From positions 35,337-99,336 of the forward strand of contig NZ_FNYY01000017.1 of assembly GCF_900109145.1 (NCBI RefSeq): a stretch of 64,000 nt of DNA, read 5' to 3'. Numbering within the stretch: the stretch's first letter is position 1; each line of letters opens with the position of its first letter. This document shows positions 9,415-17,942 of the stretch, one piece after another. Both the position numbers and the translations under genes were made by a program. The notes under the pieces were generated by a model. It was not told the origin of the DNA and did no database searches. It saw only the letters and a list, made by a program, of their open reading frames with translations. This stretch comes from Marinovum algicola. GTDB lineage: Bacteria > Pseudomonadota > Alphaproteobacteria > Rhodobacterales > Rhodobacteraceae.

Positions 9415-10389
9415 TCACTGGCAGGCGTAGCTGACGTCGTTGGCCGCATCGATTTTGCGGATCACGTCCCAGTATTCCTTGTAGGTGATCGGCAGGAACT
9501 GACCTTCGCCGTTCTTCTCGAACTCTTCCTTCAGGCTGGAGCCTTCCCATTCGAAGTTGAAAAAGGCGTCTCGGATCTGCTCCTGCAACTCGGGCTTGAG
9601 GTTGTAGACCACGCCGTACCCGGTGGTCGGAAAGGTCTGGGACTTGTAGATCGACACGATCTGATCGGCGCTGACCACGTCGCGTTCGATCATCCGGCCC
9701 ATGACCGAATTTGCGACGGCGGCGGCCATGTAATCCTTGTTGGCGACACCCAGAACCGAATTGTCGTGTTTGCCCGAGAACACCGGCTCGAAATCCTTTT
9801 CCGGCTCCATGCCGTAATCCGCCTTCAGGATGGCCGAGGGCGCCTTGAACCCGGAATTCGACGTCGGCGCGGTAAAGGCAAGCTGCTTGCCCTGGATATC
9901 CTCGATCTGCTCGATGCCGCTGCCGGGATAGGTGATGATCTCCATCTCATAGCCGAAACTGCCGTCCGGCGCGGCCATGATGGTAAAGGGGCGGAAACCG
10001 GCGCAATTCACCGCCAGCGGGTTGGACCCGGTGTTGAAGCCCGCGATATGAAGCCGGCCCGAGCGCATCGCCTCGATCTGGGCGGCATTGTTCTGGACCG
10101 GAAAGAAGATGACGTCCTTGCCGGTTTCGGCTTCGAGATGTTCGAGGAAGTCCGCCCAGGCCGTCTTGTAGACCGCCGGATCCTCCACCGGGGTATAGGC
10201 AAAGACCAGCGTGTCAGGATCGATCTGCTCCGCCGGATCGGTCGGAATGTCGGCAATCATGTCGTCGTCGGCGTCGCAGTAGCGCGCATCGAGGTCGCCG
10301 CGCGGGCACTCCTGGGCCGCAGCCGCTCCGCCAAGGGACATGAGCGCCATGGCCGATGCCCCGATCAATAGTGTGATCTCCGTCTTCAT
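9415..10389 (-). CDS. phnD: Phosphonate/phosphate-type periplasmic binding protein (PhnD family)
   Basis: This 324-aa exported protein has a Sec signal peptide (residues about 1-25, ending AAAAQ) and the PhnD-like body ([20 protein letters not shown], then [20 protein letters not shown]). Four cysteines (ECPRG, RYCDAD, VNCAG, YACQ) could form two disulfides. It delivers substrate to PhnCEE. It follows the DeoR regulator by 41 nt and probably shares its transcript. Ligand class is organophosphate/phosphonate by family only. Confidence 0.88.
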   Translation of the reverse strand: MKTEITLLIGASAMALMSLGGAAAAQECPRGDLDARYCDADDDMIADIPTDPAEQIDPDTLVFAYTPVEDPAVYKTAWADFLEHLEAETGKDVIFFPVQNNAAQIEAMRSGRLHIAGFNTGSNPLAVNCAGFRPFTIMAAPDGSFGYEMEIITYPGSGIEQIEDIQGKQLAFTAPTSNSGFKAPSAILKADYGMEPEKDFEPVFSGKHDNSVLGVANKDYMAAAVANSVMGRMIERDVVSADQIVSIYKSQTFPTTGYGVVYNLKPELQEQIRDAFFNFEWEGSSLKEEFEKNGEGQFLPITYKEYWDVIRKIDAANDVSYACQ

Positions 10390-10430
10390 CTTGTCCTCCC
10401 TGAGTTACGGCGTTTTTGCCGCGGTTGATA

Positions 10431-11246
10431 TTATCCTTCGTCCGTCGCGATGATCCTGACCTTGGCCGCCTCCAGGGCCGCCAGGAGTGCGCCCGCCGGG
10501 GCGGTGTTCACGACAATCGACCGCAGGTCCGACATGTCGCCCACATGGGCCAGCCCCCTGCGTCCGAACTTTTCCGAATCGATCAGCAGATGCCGCTCGC
10601 GCGCCCGGTGCAGCATCGTCCTTTTGACTGCCGCAAAGCCGCGCACGGTTTCCGAGGGGCCTTCCTCCGAGAACCCGGACGAGCCGATCATGCAGCGGTC
10701 GACATTGTAACGCGACAGAAATTCCAGGGTCTCGGTGCCGATGACGGCGGATTCGGCGGCAAGGTATTCGCCGGGGCACAGCAGGATCTGCGCGGCCCCG
10801 TGGCCAAGGGTCATCGCCACCGGAATCGAATTCGTGATCACCGTGCAGGAGGTGCCGAGATAGGCCAGCGCGCGCGCCATCTCGATCGTGGTCGAGCCGG
10901 AATCGATCATCACCGTCTCGCCGTCCTGCACCAGTTCGGCGGCCCGTTTGCCGATCCGCTCCCGCTCCTCGATGCGTGCATTCGCCCGCTCGTCAAGGCT
11001 GGGATAATGGCCCTGAGTGGGCGCGGTCGCCCCGCCGTGCGCGCGGGCGACAAGCCCCTCATCGGCCAGCGCGTCGAAGTCGCGCCGCAGGGTCTCGGTC
11101 GAGACGTTGAAGCGCTCGGACAATTCGCTGATCCGGACATGCGGGCGCAGTTTCAGCTCCAGCAGGATTTGCCGGCGGCGCTCCTCCTTCTTGAGCCGCC
11201 TGCGTCCCCTGACCGGTATCTCTGATGTCGTGCCCGCGTGCGCCAT
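10431..11246 (-). CDS. DeoR/GlpR-family transcriptional regulator
   Basis: This roughly 271-aa protein has an N-terminal DeoR helix-turn-helix (RISELSERFNVSTETLRRDFD) and a C-terminal sugar-phosphate-sensing domain (MIDSGSTTIEMA, GSSGFSEEGPSE). DeoR/GlpR proteins typically respond to phosphorylated sugars or glycerol-3-phosphate. Starts at ATG 11246 and GTG 11264 are both possible; the ATG is preferred for its G-rich upstream stretch, the GTG being weakly supported. It appears to be the first gene of the phn-type operon, so it probably controls it and itself, which links uptake to a phosphorylated intermediate (inference). Confidence 0.87.
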   Translation of the reverse strand: MAHAGTTSEIPVRGRRRLKKEERRRQILLELKLRPHVRISELSERFNVSTETLRRDFDALADEGLVARAHGGATAPTQGHYPSLDERANARIEERERIGKRAAELVQDGETVMIDSGSTTIEMARALAYLGTSCTVITNSIPVAMTLGHGAAQILLCPGEYLAAESAVIGTETLEFLSRYNVDRCMIGSSGFSEEGPSETVRGFAAVKRTMLHRARERHLLIDSEKFGRRGLAHVGDMSDLRSIVVNTAPAGALLAALEAAKVRIIATDEG

Positions 11247-11264
11247 ACCACCCCGCCGATTCAC

Positions 11265-11420
11265 TTGCTGTCATCAAAAGTGTGGAGTTTCGGCAGTATA
11301 TGCAATGAATTTTGTTGCAAAAGCCTCGTTCTGGTGGTGAGATTTTTGCATGGGCAAGGAAATCAAACCGTTGAAAGCGCCTGTTTCGTCCGACACTCGT
11401 ATGCCTGCGGCCCGGCCGAC
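11265..11420. promoter_or_regulatory. Divergent promoter region of deoR-phn operon and Na/Pi cotransporter gene
   Basis: This 156-bp gap is noticeably AT-richer than its flanks. It contains TTTTG-TTG-CAAAA (11310-11322), an inverted repeat that could be a DeoR operator, and one CTGTCAT heptamer (11268-11274) resembling half of a Pho box. No second correctly spaced heptamer was found, so PhoB control is not shown. Confidence 0.45.
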
Positions 11421-13082
11421 ATGATCCTGCTCGCGGTCAACCTGGCGGCGGCTGTCGCGCTTCTGTTGTGGTCTGTCCGGATGATCCGGACCGGCGCCGA
11501 ACGCGCCTATCTGCCGGAACTGCGGCGCTGGCTGAAAGAGATGTCGGCGCACCGGCTCTCGGCGGCCGCGGCCGGCATTCCGACGGCGATGATGTTGCAA
11601 AGCGCCACCGCCGTGGCACTGATCGGCAGCGGTTTCGCGGCCTCCGGCCTGCTGTCTTCGGGCGCGGCGCTGGCCATGATTCTCGGCGCCGAACTCGGCT
11701 CGGCGCTTATGGTGCAGGTGCTTCAGCTCCCGGTCGACAAGGTGGTGCCCCTGATCCTGCTTGTCGGCGTGATCCTGTTTCTCAACGCCCGGTCCCGCAA
11801 GGCCAAGCAGACCGGGCGGATCACCATCGGCGTCGCGCTGGTCTTTCTCTCGCTGGGCATGATCCGCCAGGCCACGGCGCCGATCGGAGAGAACGACATC
11901 GTGCAGGCGGCGGCCGCCTATTTCGAACGGGATCTGCTCAGCGCATTCGTCATCGGTGCCCTGCTGGCCTGGCTGATGCATTCCAGTCTGGCCGCCGTTC
12001 TGACCTTTGCGATGTTCGCGGCAACCGGCCTCGTCGGCACCACCGCGGCCGCGGCGCTGGTCATCGGCGCCAATCTCGGCGGCGCCATGATTGCGGTCGG
12101 ATTGCTCTGGTCAGAGCGGGGTGTGGCGCGGCAGGTCGCCGTCGCGAACCTCGTGGCGCGCGGCGGCGTGACGCTGGCGGCCTTCGCCCTGCTGGTCTTC
12201 GGCGCCTTCGACCTGTCGATGCTGTGGGGCGGGGCAAGCCAGCAGGCGGTCACCTTGCATGTGCTTCTGAACGCCGTCCTGCTGGTCCTGGCCCTGCCGG
12301 TCACCGGCCAGCTGGTCGGTCTGGCCGAAACCCTGGTGCCGCAATCGACCGAGGCCGAGGCGGTGACCCGCACCGCGCTGGATCCCGGCGTGCTCGACGA
12401 ACCGGCCATGGCGCTGGCCTGCGCGCAGCGCGAACTGCTTCGGATGGGCGAAACGGTGCAGGCCATGCTGTCGCCGATCCCGGGGTTGCTGCGCCAATGG
12501 GATCAACAGGCGGCGGATCTGATCGAGCTTCGCGAAGATGCCGTCGACCGGATGCATTACGAAACCAAGATCTACCTGTCGCAGCTGCGCGACAAGGACA
12601 TCCCCCGCGAACAGGCGCGGCGCGCGGTGGAACTGGTCGCCATGGCCAACAGCCTCGAAGAGGCTGCCGACCGCGTCGCTGTCAACCTGTTGACCTTGGC
12701 AAAACGGCTGCACGACAAGGCCCATGCCTTCTCGGACGAGGGGCTGCGGGACATCGAGGCCTTTCATGATCAGGTGGCAACGAACACGCGGCTGGCGCTC
12801 TCGGTGCTGACCACCGGCGATGCCGAGTCGGCGCGCCAGTTGGTGGCGGAAAAGGATCGCATCCGGCGCGAAGAGCAGAAATTGCAGGAACGCCACCTGA
12901 CGCGCCTCGGCCAGGGCAACCCGGCCAGTATCGCCACCACAAACGCCCATCAGGAAACCCTGAGGCTGCTGAAACAGGTGAATGCCGCGATCAGCTATGT
13001 CGCCTACCCTATCGCCGAGGAAACCGGCGATCTTCTCGCCAGCCGGCTGGCGCGCCCGAAATTCGCGGGGAAGCCGGCATGA
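11421..13082 (+). CDS. Na+/phosphate cotransporter family protein with C-terminal PhoU domain
   Basis: This 553-aa protein has two Na/Pi-cotransporter repeats in the first ~310 residues. They carry the signature variants MMLQSATAVALIGSGF and LMHSSLAAVLTFAMF in place of the usual QSSSA. A soluble helical PhoU-like region (about 340-540, e.g. LREDAVDRMHYETKIY and LVAMANSLEEAADRV) follows. The start at 11421 is the first Met of the membrane domain; longer open frame upstream is not membrane-like. NptA/YjbB relatives move phosphate with Na+. Its stop overlaps the NUDIX start by 4 nt (ATGA), so the two are coupled. Confidence 0.88.
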   Translation: MILLAVNLAAAVALLLWSVRMIRTGAERAYLPELRRWLKEMSAHRLSAAAAGIPTAMMLQSATAVALIGSGFAASGLLSSGAALAMILGAELGSALMVQVLQLPVDKVVPLILLVGVILFLNARSRKAKQTGRITIGVALVFLSLGMIRQATAPIGENDIVQAAAAYFERDLLSAFVIGALLAWLMHSSLAAVLTFAMFAATGLVGTTAAAALVIGANLGGAMIAVGLLWSERGVARQVAVANLVARGGVTLAAFALLVFGAFDLSMLWGGASQQAVTLHVLLNAVLLVLALPVTGQLVGLAETLVPQSTEAEAVTRTALDPGVLDEPAMALACAQRELLRMGETVQAMLSPIPGLLRQWDQQAADLIELREDAVDRMHYETKIYLSQLRDKDIPREQARRAVELVAMANSLEEAADRVAVNLLTLAKRLHDKAHAFSDEGLRDIEAFHDQVATNTRLALSVLTTGDAESARQLVAEKDRIRREEQKLQERHLTRLGQGNPASIATTNAHQETLRLLKQVNAAISYVAYPIAEETGDLLASRLARPKFAGKPA

Positions 13083-13549
13083 GCAAATCCAAGGCCCGCA
13101 TCGCCAGGCAGATCGCCGCCTTGCCGGTCCATTGGGACAGGAAAGGCCGGTTGCGGGTGCTGATGGTGACCTCTCGCGATACCGGGCGCTGGGTCATGCC
13201 CAAGGGCTGGCTGATGGACGGCAAGAAGCCTTGGCGCGCCGCCAAGATCGAAGCGCTGGAAGAGGCCGGCGCCGTCGGCTTCGTCTCCGACAAGGCGCTC
13301 GGCCGATACCATTACGAAAAACGCCTGACCGGCGGCGAAAGCGTGCTGTGCCGCGTGACGGTCTATCCGATGGTGGTCGACCGGCTCAAGCGCCGCTGGA
13401 AAGAGCGCAAGGAACGCAAACGCCATTGGTTTTCGCCGAACAAGGCGGCCAGGCTGGTGAACGAGGAGGAATTGACCGGCCTTCTGAAACGGCTGGCGGA
13501 AGACTCCGGGAAATTGACCGCATTGGAGGAATTGCGGCGGGCTTCGTAG
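13079..13549 (+). CDS. NUDIX hydrolase (diphosphoinositol/Ap4A-type)
   Basis: This 156-aa protein holds a NUDIX box in the form PKGWLMDG...AAKIEALEEAGAVG (residues about 41-67). The catalytic EExG core is present. The usual Arg before the first Glu is Ile and the early Glu is Lys, a variation seen in the PKGW sub-group. The family cleaves nucleoside or inositol pyrophosphates. Overlap with the Na/Pi transporter suggests a link to phosphate metabolism, possibly clearing a polyphosphorylated signal (inference). Confidence 0.84.
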   Translation: MSKSKARIARQIAALPVHWDRKGRLRVLMVTSRDTGRWVMPKGWLMDGKKPWRAAKIEALEEAGAVGFVSDKALGRYHYEKRLTGGESVLCRVTVYPMVVDRLKRRWKERKERKRHWFSPNKAARLVNEEELTGLLKRLAEDSGKLTALEELRRAS

Positions 13550-13564
13550 GTTCGGGCGGTGAAA

Positions 13565-13580
13565 GGCCGGAAAAACGGCC
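13565..13580 (+). other. Short hairpin upstream of the afuA-type gene
   Basis: GGCCG-N6-CGGCC forms a 5-bp stem between the NUDIX stop and the ribosome-binding site (AAGGGAGGAAG) of the next gene. It is too short and lacks a T-run to be called a terminator; it may mark the operon boundary. Confidence 0.3.
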
Positions 13581-13604
13581 AAACCAAACCCAAGGGAGGA
13601 AGAC

Positions 13605-14630
13605 ATGAAGACATTGACACGTACCGCGGCCCTGTCGCTGATCGCCTATGCCGCGTCGCTGGGGGCGGCACAGGCCGAAAAGCTGACGCTCTACTGTTCG
13701 GCGCAGGAAGACTGGTGCCAGCTGATGGCGCGCAGTTTCGAGGATGCCACCGGCATCGACGTCAACATGACACGCAAGTCCAGCGGCGAGACCTTTGCGC
13801 AGGTCCGCGCCGAAAGCGCAAACCCCAAGGGCGACGTCTGGTGGGGCGGCACCGGCGATCCGCATTTGCAGGCCGCCGAAGAGGGCCTGACCATGGAATA
13901 TGTCTCGCCCATGCGCGACCAGTTGCACGACTGGGCGATCTCGCAGGCGGAAAGCGCCGGAAACCGGACCATCGGCATCTACTCTGGCGCGCTGGGTTAT
14001 GGCTACAACGCCGATCTTGTCGCCGCCAACGACCTGCCCGAACCGGCCTGCTGGAAAGACCTGCTGAAACCCGAGTACAAGGGCCATGTGCAGATGGCCA
14101 ATCCCAATTCCTCGGGCACGGCCTATACGACGCTGGCCTCGATGGTGCAGATTTTCGGTGAAGACGAGGGCTTCGAGTTCATGAAGGGCCTGCACAAGAA
14201 CATCAACCAATACACCAAATCCGGCTCGGCCCCGATCAAGGCCGCCGGTCGCGGCGAAAACACCATCGGCATCGTCTTCATGCATGATGCGGTGAAACAG
14301 GCGGTCTCGGGCTTCCCGATCAAGGTTGTCGCCCCCTGCGAAGGCACCGGCTACGAAATCGGCTCGATGTCGATCATCGACGGCGCCCGTAACCTGGATG
14401 AGGCGAAAAAGTTCTACGACTGGGCGCTCAGCGCCGAGGCGCAGAACCTCGCGCTCGAGGTGAACGCCTTCCAGGTGCCGTCGAACATGGCGGCCGAAAC
14501 CTCCGAAAGCGCCCCCGACATGAGCCAGATCAAGCTGATCGACTATGACTTCAAGAAATACGGCTCCTCGGACGAACGCAAACGGCTGTTGCAGAAATGG
14601 GATGAGGAAGTCTCGGTCCTGCCGCAGTAA
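13605..14630 (+). CDS. ABC transporter periplasmic binding protein, AfuA/FbpA family
   Basis: This 341-aa protein has a Sec signal peptide (first ~25 residues, ending AQA) and an FbpA/AfuA-like fold (LTLYCSAQEDWCQLMA, VWWGGTGDPHLQAAEEG). Family members bind Fe3+ or, in the characterised AfuA, hexose phosphates. Placement inside a phosphate/organophosphate uptake region favours a sugar phosphate (inference). Tyrosine pairs needed for iron binding could not be confirmed by eye. It has a strong AAGGGAGG ribosome-binding site and sits directly before the permease gene. Confidence 0.83.
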   Translation: MKTLTRTAALSLIAYAASLGAAQAEKLTLYCSAQEDWCQLMARSFEDATGIDVNMTRKSSGETFAQVRAESANPKGDVWWGGTGDPHLQAAEEGLTMEYVSPMRDQLHDWAISQAESAGNRTIGIYSGALGYGYNADLVAANDLPEPACWKDLLKPEYKGHVQMANPNSSGTAYTTLASMVQIFGEDEGFEFMKGLHKNINQYTKSGSAPIKAAGRGENTIGIVFMHDAVKQAVSGFPIKVVAPCEGTGYEIGSMSIIDGARNLDEAKKFYDWALSAEAQNLALEVNAFQVPSNMAAETSESAPDMSQIKLIDYDFKKYGSSDERKRLLQKWDEEVSVLPQ

Positions 14631-16847
14631 GTGAGGGAGGAACCGGAAAAGACCGCTCACCCGGTGCTGATCTTCTGGATCCTTGCCGGGTGGGTCGGTT
14701 TCGGCCTTCTGCCATGGTACATGGTAGAGGATGGCCTGTGGTCGTTCGACTGGCTGACCGGCGGCTATCCTTTCGATGCGGATGTCGCGCCGGCCCTGTT
14801 CCTGATCGGACAGGGTGAAAAGCTGTGGCTGGCGCCGCTCCTGCTCCCGCTGGCGCTGCCGCTGTTGGTGCTGCGGCGGGCAAAAAACGACCCGATCTAT
14901 GCCCGCATCCTGATCCTTGCCGGGGCGCTCGGGTTCGGCTGGATGATCGTGCAGGGCTTTTCCATCGGCATCCGCGGCTTCAGCTTCGCCTGGCAGGGGG
15001 CGCTGTTCGGAGATCTCCCGATCCGCCAGTTCGGCATGGGCTACGGCGCGATGATCTGCGCCTCGGCCTTTCTCTTCCTGCTGACCCAGGGCGTCGCCGC
15101 GCGGGGGGCGATCAACGGCGATGTCTTTGTGGTCAGCGCCATCGGCGGCGTGATCACCATTGTCACCGCCTTTGTGTTCTTTCCGATCGCCAGGATGCTG
15201 TTTGCCGCCTTCGTCACCGAGGACGGCGCCTATTCGGTCAGCGTCTTCCTGTCGAAGTTCTTCGATGACCGGCTCTGGGGTATCGGCTGTTTCTGGGGCG
15301 CCCGCTGCGGCGCCGCCTGGAATTCGCTGGCCCTCGCCATCCTCGTCGGGCTGATCACCACGGTGTTGGGCCTCTGCTTTGCGCTTGTGGTGACGCGCTC
15401 GGGCTTTCGCTACAAGCGGGCCTTGCGGGCGCTCACCGTCCTGCCGATCATCACGCCGCCTTTCGTGATCGGCCTCGCGCTGATCCTCCTGTTCGGGCTT
15501 TCGGGCTCGGTCACCCAATTTGTCGCGGAGATGTTCGGCACGCAGCCCACCCGCTGGCTCTACGGCATGCCGGGGGTGCTGATCGCCCAGACCCTGGCCT
15601 TCACGCCGATTGCCTTTCTGGTGCTGATCGGCGTGGTCGAAGGGGTCTCGCCCTCGATGGAGGAGGCCGCCCAGACATTGCGCGCCAACAGATGGCAGAC
15701 CTTCCGCACCGTCTCGCTGCCGCTGATCCGCCCCGGGCTCGCCAATGCCTTTCTTCTGGGCTTCATCGAGAGCATGGCCGATTTCGGCAATCCGCTGGTC
15801 CTCGGCGGCAATTTCGACGTCCTGTCGACCGAAATTTTCTTTGCCATCGTCGGCGCGCAATACGATCAGGGCCGTGCCGCCGTTCTGGCCATGGTGCTGC
15901 TGTTCTTCACCCTCTCGGCCTTTTACGCGCAACGCGCCTGGCTCGGAAAGAAAAGCTATACCACCGTCACCGGCAAGGGCGACGCGGGCATGCATCCCCT
16001 GATGCCGACCGGCCTTTCGGTGCCGGTGCAGATCATCGTGATCGGCTGGGGCCTGTTCACCATCGTGGTCTACGGCATGATCGTCTATGGCAGCATCGTC
16101 GAGCTCTGGGGGGTCAACAACGCGCTGACGCTCAAGCATTATGTCACCGCCTTCTCGGTGCGCATCGAAGAGGCGGGCATCCGCTGGACCGGGGCCGCCT
16201 GGGACAGTTTCTGGACCACGATCAGCATTGCCGCCATCGCCGCGCCGCTGACCGCCGCCGTCGGGCTGATCACCGCCTACCTCCTGACCCGGCAGAGCTT
16301 TGCCGGCAAGAACGCCTTCGAGTTCGGAACCATGCTGAGCTTTGCCATCCCCGGCACCGTCATCGGCGTCAGCTATATCCTGGCCTTCAACGTGCCCCCG
16401 ATCGAGATCACCGGCACCGGCGTCATCCTGGTGGTCAGTTTCATCTTCCGCAACATGCCGGTCGGCGTGCGCGCCGGTATCGCCAGCATGTCGCAACTCG
16501 ACAGGTCGCTCGACGAATCCTCGCTGACCCTCGGGGCCAATTCCTGGCAGACCTTCCGCCGGATCATCCTGCCCCTGCTGCGCCCGGCGATCCTCGCCGC
16601 CCTGGTCTACAGCTTCGTCCGCGCGATGACCGCGATCTCGGCGGTGATCTTCCTGGTCTCGGCGGAATACGACATGGCCACGAGCTACATCATCGGCCGC
16701 GTCGAGAACAACGATTACGGCCTCGCCATCGCCTATTCCACGACGCTGATCTTCGTCATGCTGTCCGCGGTCGGGCTTTTGCAATTTCTTGTCGGCCGGG
16801 TTCAGATCGGCCGGCGCACCGAACTCGGAACCGGGAGAACCTCATGA
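14631..16847 (+). CDS. Fused two-domain ABC permease, AfuB/FbpB family
   Basis: This 738-aa membrane protein contains two permease modules in one chain, each with an EAA loop (SMEEAAQTLRANRWQTFRTV near 345 and SLDESSLTLGANSWQTFRRI near 628). About 200 residues of additional membrane spans precede them. This single-chain layout is normal for FbpB/AfuB-type importers. The frame starts with GTG at 14631, immediately after the preceding stop. The purine-rich GAGGGAGG lies inside the proposed coding start, so the true start may be slightly downstream. The stop overlaps the ATPase ATG by 4 nt. Confidence 0.85.
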   Translation: MREEPEKTAHPVLIFWILAGWVGFGLLPWYMVEDGLWSFDWLTGGYPFDADVAPALFLIGQGEKLWLAPLLLPLALPLLVLRRAKNDPIYARILILAGALGFGWMIVQGFSIGIRGFSFAWQGALFGDLPIRQFGMGYGAMICASAFLFLLTQGVAARGAINGDVFVVSAIGGVITIVTAFVFFPIARMLFAAFVTEDGAYSVSVFLSKFFDDRLWGIGCFWGARCGAAWNSLALAILVGLITTVLGLCFALVVTRSGFRYKRALRALTVLPIITPPFVIGLALILLFGLSGSVTQFVAEMFGTQPTRWLYGMPGVLIAQTLAFTPIAFLVLIGVVEGVSPSMEEAAQTLRANRWQTFRTVSLPLIRPGLANAFLLGFIESMADFGNPLVLGGNFDVLSTEIFFAIVGAQYDQGRAAVLAMVLLFFTLSAFYAQRAWLGKKSYTTVTGKGDAGMHPLMPTGLSVPVQIIVIGWGLFTIVVYGMIVYGSIVELWGVNNALTLKHYVTAFSVRIEEAGIRWTGAAWDSFWTTISIAAIAAPLTAAVGLITAYLLTRQSFAGKNAFEFGTMLSFAIPGTVIGVSYILAFNVPPIEITGTGVILVVSFIFRNMPVGVRAGIASMSQLDRSLDESSLTLGANSWQTFRRIILPLLRPAILAALVYSFVRAMTAISAVIFLVSAEYDMATSYIIGRVENNDYGLAIAYSTTLIFVMLSAVGLLQFLVGRVQIGRRTELGTGRTS

Positions 16848-17914
16848 GCGACAGCAAAATCGGCTCCAAGGCCGCCCCGGTCCGGTTCGAAGGCGTGTCC
16901 AAGCTCTTCGGCAAGGACGTGGTGGCCGTCGACCGGATCGATCTCGATGTGGCCGCCGGCAAGCTGGTGACGCTGCTCGGCCCCTCCGGCTGCGGCAAGA
17001 CCACCACCCTGCGCATGATCGCCGGGCTCGAGATGGCCAGCGCGGGCCGCATTCTCATCGGTGGCCGCGACGTGACCAGACTGCCCGCGACAGATCGCGA
17101 CGTTTCCATGGTCTTCCAGTCCTATGCGCTCTTTCCGCACATGAACGTTCTGGAGAACGTGATGTACGGGCTGACCTTTTCGGGATTTGCCAGGGACGAG
17201 GCCCGGAGCCGCGCGCTTCACGGCCTCGATCTCGTCGGCCTCCGCGGTTTTGATGGCCGGCTGCCGTCGGAATTGTCCGGCGGACAGCAGCAGCGCGTGG
17301 CCGTCGCCCGCGCCCTGGTGCTGGAACCGCAGGTGCTTCTGTTCGACGAGCCGCTCTCCAACCTCGATGCCAAGCTCCGCCGCCAGGTGCGCGAGGATAT
17401 CCGCGCGATCCAGCAGGATCTCGGGTTGACGGTGGTCTATGTCACCCACGATCAGGAAGAGGCGCTGGCGGTCTCCGACGAGATCGTCGTCATGCGCAAC
17501 GCCGCGATTGCCCAGATCGGCACCCCGCGCCAGCTCTTCGAGGCGCCCAATGACCGGTTTGTCGCGGATTTCATCGGCGAAGCCAACCTGCTGGCCTGCA
17601 CCATCGTCGCCATCGACGGCCAGACCGCCACGATCGACATCGAAGGCTATCGCCACGACCTGCCCTCGCGCGGTCTTTCGGAAGGCCCGGCCACCATCGC
17701 CGTTCGTCCGTCCCGGCTGAGGATCGGCGATGACCGGGGCATCCGCGCCACCGTGGCCAAGGCGACCTATGTGGGTGTGCGCATGGAATACACGCTGACC
17801 GGCGCCTTCGGACAGGTGTTTGCGGTGCATGAGGATGTGGATGCGCCGCTGGCGCCCGGGGCCGAAGTGCGGATGGGTTTTGCCGCAAAAGGCCCGGTGC
17901 TGCTGCACGAATGA
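16844..17914 (+). CDS. ABC transporter ATPase, AfuC/FbpC/PotA family
   Basis: This 356-aa ATPase starts at ATG 16844 (ATGA overlap) with Walker A GPSGCGKTT near residue 47, signature LSGGQQQRVAV, Walker [12 protein letters not shown], and a C-terminal TOBE-like domain (TIAVRPSRLRIGDD). It completes the AfuABC-type importer. The open frame extends more than 1 kb upstream inside the permease gene but that part is not real. It is convergent with the YdiJ-like gene, with only 28 bp between stops. Confidence 0.88.
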   Translation: MSDSKIGSKAAPVRFEGVSKLFGKDVVAVDRIDLDVAAGKLVTLLGPSGCGKTTTLRMIAGLEMASAGRILIGGRDVTRLPATDRDVSMVFQSYALFPHMNVLENVMYGLTFSGFARDEARSRALHGLDLVGLRGFDGRLPSELSGGQQQRVAVARALVLEPQVLLFDEPLSNLDAKLRRQVREDIRAIQQDLGLTVVYVTHDQEEALAVSDEIVVMRNAAIAQIGTPRQLFEAPNDRFVADFIGEANLLACTIVAIDGQTATIDIEGYRHDLPSRGLSEGPATIAVRPSRLRIGDDRGIRATVAKATYVGVRMEYTLTGAFGQVFAVHEDVDAPLAPGAEVRMGFAAKGPVLLHE

Positions 17915-17942
17915 CCCCCCGGCACACCGGCGCCGTCGCCGG

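Noticed and set aside
11265..11280. Pho box upstream of deoR
   Set aside because: Only one CTGTCAT heptamer is present. The second copy at 11-bp phasing is absent on both sides.
13386..16784. A 1132-codon open frame on the minus strand opposite the AfuA/AfuB genes
   Set aside because: Its translation is rich in Arg, Gly, Asp, His and Gln with no domain motifs, typical of the complementary strand of a GC-rich gene. The plus-strand genes have clear family motifs.
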